A stretch of DNA of 53,869 bases, taken from positions 1 through 53,869 of the forward strand of contig CAZNPZ010000016.1 in NCBI GenBank assembly GCA_964575255.1, given 5' to 3'. Made by a program: the position numbers and the translations under genes. Positions within the stretch are counted from its first letter, which is position 1. Every line of letters begins with the position of its first letter. The notes beneath the pieces were generated by a model, which searched no databases, was not told the origin of the DNA, and was given only the letters and a program-made list of their open reading frames with translations. The stretch comes from JAEZHK01 sp964575255 (GTDB lineage Bacteria; Bacillota; Clostridia; Christensenellales; Aristaeellaceae). Of the stretch, positions 50,170 to 53,869 are shown piece after piece.

Positions 50170-51369
50170 ATGACCGACCGGTTGTATTATGCGGATTCTT
50201 ATATGAAAACATTCGAGGCGCGGGTCGAGGAATACCGTGACGGCGCGGCGCGGCTGAACAGGTCCTCGTTTTATCCGACGTCCGGCGGGCAGCCCTTTGA
50301 CACTGGCGTGTTGGGCGGGTTCCGCGTGACGGATGTGTTCGCCGACGACGCGGGAGAGGTGTGGCACCGGGTGGACGGCGTGCTAGAACCCGGAAGCCTC
50401 GTCACCGGCGAGATCGACTGGGCGCGCCGCTTCGACCACATGCAGCAGCACGCGGGTGAGCACATGCTGGCGGGGAGGATCTATAAGCGCCTGGGCGGCC
50501 ACACGATTGGTCTGCACCTGGGCGCGGATGTTTCCACCATCGACGTGGAACTCCCCGGCGGCGAAATGCGCGTGCCGGAAGACGTGCTTTACGAGATCGA
50601 GGACGCGGTGAACGCGGACATCCAGCGCGATCTCCCGATCCGCTGCTGGTTTCCGACCGAAGAGGAAATGACCAGGCTGCCGCTTCGCAAACCCCCGACC
50701 GTCAAAGAGCATATCCGGGTCGTGCTGGTCGGGGATGAGGCGGACGGCGAGTGCGTCGCCTGCGGCGGAACGCATCCGTCGAGCGCCGGGCAGATCGGCT
50801 TGGTGCGGATTCTGGACGCCCGTCCCAGCCGCGGCAAGATGCGCGTGACATTCGTGTGCGGCATGCGCGCAGTGCGGGACGCGCGCCTCCGCGGGCGAAT
50901 GGCGGACAGGGCGGCGGCAGCGCTCTCGGTGCCTTTTGAGAGATTGCCCGAAGCGGTGGAGGCCGCGCTCGCGCGGGAGCGGGAGGCGAGGGCGCTGCTT
51001 GCGCGCGAGCGCCTGACGCAGGCCGTCCGGCGCGCGGACGCGATGTGGGAAGCGGCCTTGGAAGTAAACGGCTGGCGCGTGATCACGGACGCGTCGGAGG
51101 GGCTGGATGCGTCTTCGCTCCGCGAGATGGCGGCGCGGCTGACCGCGCATGAACACACCATCGCGCTTCTCGAAAGCGCGCAGTCGGACGGAAGCAACCT
51201 GATCATCTTTTCGCGGACGGAGGGGGATGGCCTCCACATGGGAACGATCCTTTCCGAAGCCGTGAAACAGCTCGGCGGCAAGGGCGGCGGGCGGCCGGAA
51301 TTCGCGCAGGGCGCCGCGCCGGTTCCCGGCGCGGCGACGCTCGGAACACAGATTATCACGGAAGCATAA
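50170..51369 (+). CDS. Alanyl-tRNA editing protein AlaX with DHHA1 domain
   Basis: AlaX proteins hydrolyse mischarged Ser- or Gly-tRNA(Ala). The 399-aa product is the long form: an N-terminal barrel (1-95, SSFYPTSGGQPFDTG), the zinc site HMQQHAGEHML (H-x3-H) and CVACGGTHPSSAGQIGLVRI (C-x3-H), a helical linker (about 255-310) and the C-terminal DHHA1 domain (about 315-399, with GGKGGGRPEFAQGAAP). It has no aminoacylation domain, so it is not AlaRS itself. It starts at ATG with a GAAGAAGG site. Confidence 0.92.
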   Translation: MTDRLYYADSYMKTFEARVEEYRDGAARLNRSSFYPTSGGQPFDTGVLGGFRVTDVFADDAGEVWHRVDGVLEPGSLVTGEIDWARRFDHMQQHAGEHMLAGRIYKRLGGHTIGLHLGADVSTIDVELPGGEMRVPEDVLYEIEDAVNADIQRDLPIRCWFPTEEEMTRLPLRKPPTVKEHIRVVLVGDEADGECVACGGTHPSSAGQIGLVRILDARPSRGKMRVTFVCGMRAVRDARLRGRMADRAAAALSVPFERLPEAVEAALAREREARALLARERLTQAVRRADAMWEAALEVNGWRVITDASEGLDASSLREMAARLTAHEHTIALLESAQSDGSNLIIFSRTEGDGLHMGTILSEAVKQLGGKGGGRPEFAQGAAPVPGAATLGTQIITEA

Positions 51370-51402
51370 GCCTTGTTGAGGCGGGAAACCGGAGGCGTAG
51401 GT

Positions 51403-52839
51403 TTGTTTAGACCAATTCGCGCGCTGTTTGACGTCAGGCGGCTGATCCCGTGCGGGGAGGCGCTGGGGGAGATCCCGGAGAGCCGGAACATCTATCGGGA
51501 CGTAATCCGGATCGCGTGGCCATCGGTCATCGAGATGGTCACGATGAGCATGATCGGCTTCATGGATACGTGGTTGGTCAGTTCGCTGAGCGAAACAGCC
51601 ATTTCGGCGGTGGGGCTGGTAGGGCAGCCCAGAATGTTGCTGATCGCGCTGTTCTCCGCTTTGAATGTGGGTGTCATCGCGATCGTCGCCCGCCGAAAGG
51701 GCGAGAATCGTCAGGCGGACGCCAACAGCACGCTCCGAAACGCGATGATGATGGTTTTGGTGCTCTCCATCCTCATGATGACGCTGGGACTGACCTTTTC
51801 TTCGTTTTTGATGAACCTGGCCGGCGCGAAGGCGGACACGCTCGCCGATTCGCGCAGGTACTTTGAAATCACCACCTGGTTTCTGCCGGTCAACACGCTG
51901 ACGGTGTGTATCTGCGCGGCGCAGCGCGGCGTGGGCAATACGCGCATCACGCTGTACGTCAACATCGTGTCAAACCTGGTGGATCTTCTGTTCAGCTACC
52001 TTCTGATCAACGGCTACGCAGGGCTGCCGCGGCTGGAAGTGGCGGGCGCGGCGTGGGGCACCGGCGCGGGCTTCGTGGTCGGTTTTCTGATGGCGTTGTC
52101 GACGGTGTTCGGGCGGCGGCACAGCGCGGGTTTCTTCCACCTGAGTCTGAAGGACGACTGGTGTCCGAACTTTAAAATTTTCAAAGAGATCACCGATGTC
52201 GGCAGCGGCGCGGTGCTTGAGCAGATGGCGCTGCGCGTGGGCTTCTTCAGCTATGCGGCGATCGTCGCGAACCTGGGCACGCAGGTATTCGCCGCGCACC
52301 AGATCTGTGCGCAGTTCCAGAACCTGTCGTTCACGTTCGGGGACGGCATCGGCGTGGCGGGTACGTCTCTGGTGGGGCAGTCGCTGGGCCGAAAGCGGCC
52401 CGACATGGCCAAGCTCTACGGCATCGCCAGCCAACGGATGGCGATGGTGGTGGCGCTTGTGATGGCCACCGGCATCGTGATCTTCCGCTATCCGCTGGTA
52501 CATATCTTCTCGGACGATCCCTACATCGCGGGGCTCGCGGCCAACGTGATGCTGCTGCTCGCCATCTTCCAGCCGTTCCAGACCTCGTCGGTGGTCGTAT
52601 CCGGCGCGCTGCGCGGCGCGGGCGACACCAAGTTCGTGGCGGGTGTGATGATGCTGTGCGTCGGGCTGATGCGCCCGCTGCTGGCGTTGACCGCCGTACT
52701 CTTGATCAGCAAGGTATTCGGACGCCCGGAGATCGCGCTGATGGGCGCGTGGGCGGGCGCGATCATCGACATGGCGACCAGGGTAACGTTGGTTTACAGA
52801 CGTTTCAACGGAGGGAAATGGTGTGACATCAAGGTTTAA
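51403..52839 (+). CDS. MATE family efflux transporter
   Basis: MATE carriers export drugs or metabolites in exchange for Na+ or H+. I use TTG at 51403, 7 bases after GGAGG (478 aa); an earlier TTG at 51373 lies before the ribosome binding site. About 12 hydrophobic helices and the family patterns IAWPSVIEMVTMSMIGFMDTWLVSSL, GLVGQPRMLL, AQRGVGNTRITLYVNIVSNLVDLL and GDGIGVAGTSLVGQSLGRKRPDMAKLYG are seen. The substrate is unknown. The stop overlaps the start of the HAD gene. Confidence 0.9.
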   Translation: MFRPIRALFDVRRLIPCGEALGEIPESRNIYRDVIRIAWPSVIEMVTMSMIGFMDTWLVSSLSETAISAVGLVGQPRMLLIALFSALNVGVIAIVARRKGENRQADANSTLRNAMMMVLVLSILMMTLGLTFSSFLMNLAGAKADTLADSRRYFEITTWFLPVNTLTVCICAAQRGVGNTRITLYVNIVSNLVDLLFSYLLINGYAGLPRLEVAGAAWGTGAGFVVGFLMALSTVFGRRHSAGFFHLSLKDDWCPNFKIFKEITDVGSGAVLEQMALRVGFFSYAAIVANLGTQVFAAHQICAQFQNLSFTFGDGIGVAGTSLVGQSLGRKRPDMAKLYGIASQRMAMVVALVMATGIVIFRYPLVHIFSDDPYIAGLAANVMLLLAIFQPFQTSSVVVSGALRGAGDTKFVAGVMMLCVGLMRPLLALTAVLLISKVFGRPEIALMGAWAGAIIDMATRVTLVYRRFNGGKWCDIKV

Positions 52840-53512
52840 AGGCGCGATCTTCGACATGGACGGCACCATCCTCGACTCAATGGGTCACTGGCGGTCGTTC
52901 AACGTAAGTTTCTTAAAAAAAAGAGGCCTTGAGGTTCCGGAGGAACTGAAGGGCCGCGAGATGACCACCCACTCTGGCGCGGCGGCCAAATTATTCCTCA
53001 AGAAGTTCGATCTGGGCATGAGCTATGAGGAGATCATCCAGGAGTTCGAGGACGGCATGGAGCCGCTGTATGCGTCCGTTATCAATCCCAAGCCCGGCGC
53101 GGTCGAATGCGTCCGCGCGCTGAAGAAGGCGGGGCTGAAACTCTGCGTCGCGACGCTGGCGCCCCGGCGCGCGGCGGAGATCGCGCTCAGGCGTCATGGT
53201 CTTTTCGATGCGTTCGAGTTCGTGCTGGCCACGGGTGAGACCGGGCTTTCCAAGAGTGGCCCCGAAATATTCCACCGGATTGCGGGCATGATGAACCTGA
53301 CCGCGCCGGAGTGCGTCGTGTTTGAAGATTCAGTCTACGCGATGCGCGGCGCGCGCGCCGCTGGCTGCGCGGTGGTGGCCATCGAGGAACCCGCCGCCGC
53401 GCCGGACATCGCGGAAATCCGCGAAATTTCGGATGTTTATGTGCACGATTACAATCTCTTTACGCTGGACGCGCTGGATCGGCTTGACAATCCCGCTTCC
53501 GGCGCGGTATAA
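52823..53512 (+). CDS. HAD family phosphatase (beta-phosphoglucomutase-like)
   Basis: The 229-aa product is a HAD-IA hydrolase: GAIFDMDGTILDSMGHW (nucleophile Asp and general acid Asp), a helical cap (about 18-85), LCVATLAPRRAAEIALRRHGL, a Lys in TGLSKSGPEIF and CVVFEDSVYAMRGARAAGCAVVAIEEP. The GTG at 52823, with GGAGGG 7 bases before, overlaps the MATE gene. Odd: its last codons lie in the rplU promoter; the stop TAA is inside the TATAAT box. The substrate is unknown. Confidence 0.88.
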   Translation: MTSRFKGAIFDMDGTILDSMGHWRSFNVSFLKKRGLEVPEELKGREMTTHSGAAAKLFLKKFDLGMSYEEIIQEFEDGMEPLYASVINPKPGAVECVRALKKAGLKLCVATLAPRRAAEIALRRHGLFDAFEFVLATGETGLSKSGPEIFHRIAGMMNLTAPECVVFEDSVYAMRGARAAGCAVVAIEEPAAAPDIAEIREISDVYVHDYNLFTLDALDRLDNPASGAV

Positions 53513-53513
53513 T
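53484..53513 (+). promoter_or_regulatory. Strong sigma-A promoter of rplU
   Basis: A perfect TTGACA (53484-53489), an 18-base spacer and a perfect TATAAT (53508-53513) lie within the end of the HAD gene. Confidence 0.92.
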
Positions 53514-53519
53514 ATTCGC

Positions 53520-53604
53520 TAGGCCGCTCAGGGGAGGCTTCAAAATCCGCGTCTATCGCGGTGCCTGACGCTTGGCGAGCACTATGAAACGGGAGGTGCA
53601 ACGC
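53520..53604 (+). ncRNA. Candidate L21 leader (autoregulatory 5' UTR)
   Basis: Between the promoter and rplU lie about 85 bases with GGTGC...GCACT arms (about 53560-53583) enclosing an inner CGC/GCG stem, followed by GGGAGG. In Firmicutes the rplU leader often has a structure bound by L21 itself. The structure is seen; its class is inferred. Confidence 0.4.
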
Positions 53605-53869
53605 GTGTACGCAGTCATTCAGACTGGTGGCAAGCAGTACCGCGTCCAGCAGGGCGACGTCATCTATGTGGAGAAGCTCGACGCTGTGCAGGATTCGTTG
53701 GTCAATTTCGACGTTCTTCTCTTGGGCAAGGATGATGGCCTGGTTGTGGGAACCCCGGTGGTCGAGACCGCCAAGGTGACTGGCAAGGTCATCGGCGATG
53801 TCAAGAGCGCCAAAGTCATGGTCTACAAGTTCCGCTCCAAGAAGAACAGCCGCCGCAAGCAGGGCCATC
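53605..53869 (+). CDS. rplU: Ribosomal protein L21, 3' end beyond window
   Basis: L21 is a 50S protein that binds 23S rRNA. The GTG at 53605 follows GGGAGG by 9 bases. The 88 residues seen start MYAVIQTGGKQYRVQQGDVIYVEKL and continue to VYKFRSKKNSRRKQGH, the RNA-binding end. About 15 residues are missing at the window edge. The rest of its operon (usually ysxB and rpmA) would lie outside. Confidence 0.96.
   Translation, partial: MYAVIQTGGKQYRVQQGDVIYVEKLDAVQDSLVNFDVLLLGKDDGLVVGTPVVETAKVTGKVIGDVKSAKVMVYKFRSKKNSRRKQGH

Overview
The window reads as chromosomal DNA of a high-GC, endospore-forming member of the Clostridia (Firmicutes). The evidence is the sporulation gene content (sipL, spoIIR, sleB-ypeB, bofA, the eight-gene spoIIIA operon, spoIIP, sigK, a second SleB-like protein), the Firmicutes-type order nusB/folD/xseAB/ispA/dxs/tlyA/nadK/argR/recN, an Asp23-AmaP-DUF2273 cluster, ribonuclease J, strong AGGAGG ribosome binding sites with many GTG and TTG starts, and TTGACA/TATAAT promoters. 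The species is not identifiable from the sequence. A Christensenellales-like lineage would fit but is only a guess. No tRNA, rRNA, CRISPR array, phage or plasmid gene was seen.

Layout. 0-9.4 kb: spore coat/engulfment/germination genes (sipL, ispE, spoIIR, sleB, ypeB), then leftward-reading genes for an exo/endonuclease/phosphatase-family protein and Hsp90 (htpG, with a CIRCE operator), then bofA. 9.4-14.3 kb: spoIIIAA-AH, interrupted by two copies of a small repeated element that bracket a very short spoIIIAF. 14.3-16 kb: envelope-stress genes. 16-28.9 kb: a compact rightward housekeeping block (nusB, a TsaD/Kae1 paralogue, folD, xseA, xseB, ispA, DUF212, dxs, tlyA, nadK, argR, recN, an acyltransferase, spoIIP, ybaK). 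Many of its genes overlap by a few bases. 29-33.1 kb: proS, a SleB-like pseudoenzyme, murJ, a HAD phosphatase. 33.1-43.6 kb: mostly leftward genes (glycolipid glycosyltransferase, HAD-IIA phosphatase, DprA-like protein, ppk, endonuclease IV-like protein, sigK, mltG, ylbF), with a short rightward pair. 43.6-50 kb: leftward RNA and translation genes (rnjA, trxA, aspS, hisS, hsp20). 50-53.9 kb: rightward alaX, a MATE transporter, a HAD phosphatase and the start of rplU.

Functional links. sigK (pro-sigma-K) and bofA (inhibitor of its processing) are both present. spoIIIA and spoIIP serve the engulfed forespore, and sipL serves coat attachment. sleB-ypeB is the cortex-lysis pair used at germination. 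ispE, dxs and ispA give three isoprenoid steps. ProRS of the short type sits beside YbaK, which edits mischarged tRNA-Pro.

Most unusual signal. A family of about 190-260 bp elements with ends ATACCAAT/ATTGGTAT and a central palindrome built on GATTCAAAT/ATTTGAATC occurs four times (5357-5543, 12660-12895, 13083-13342, 43649-43895). Each copy starts at, or within a few bases of, the stop codon of the gene before it, and three of the four supply the last A of that stop. Palindrome arms differ between copies by paired (compensating) changes. Two copies flank spoIIIAF, which has only 59 codons and ends inside the element. SpoIIIAG is also abnormally short. These points are the main candidates for follow-up.
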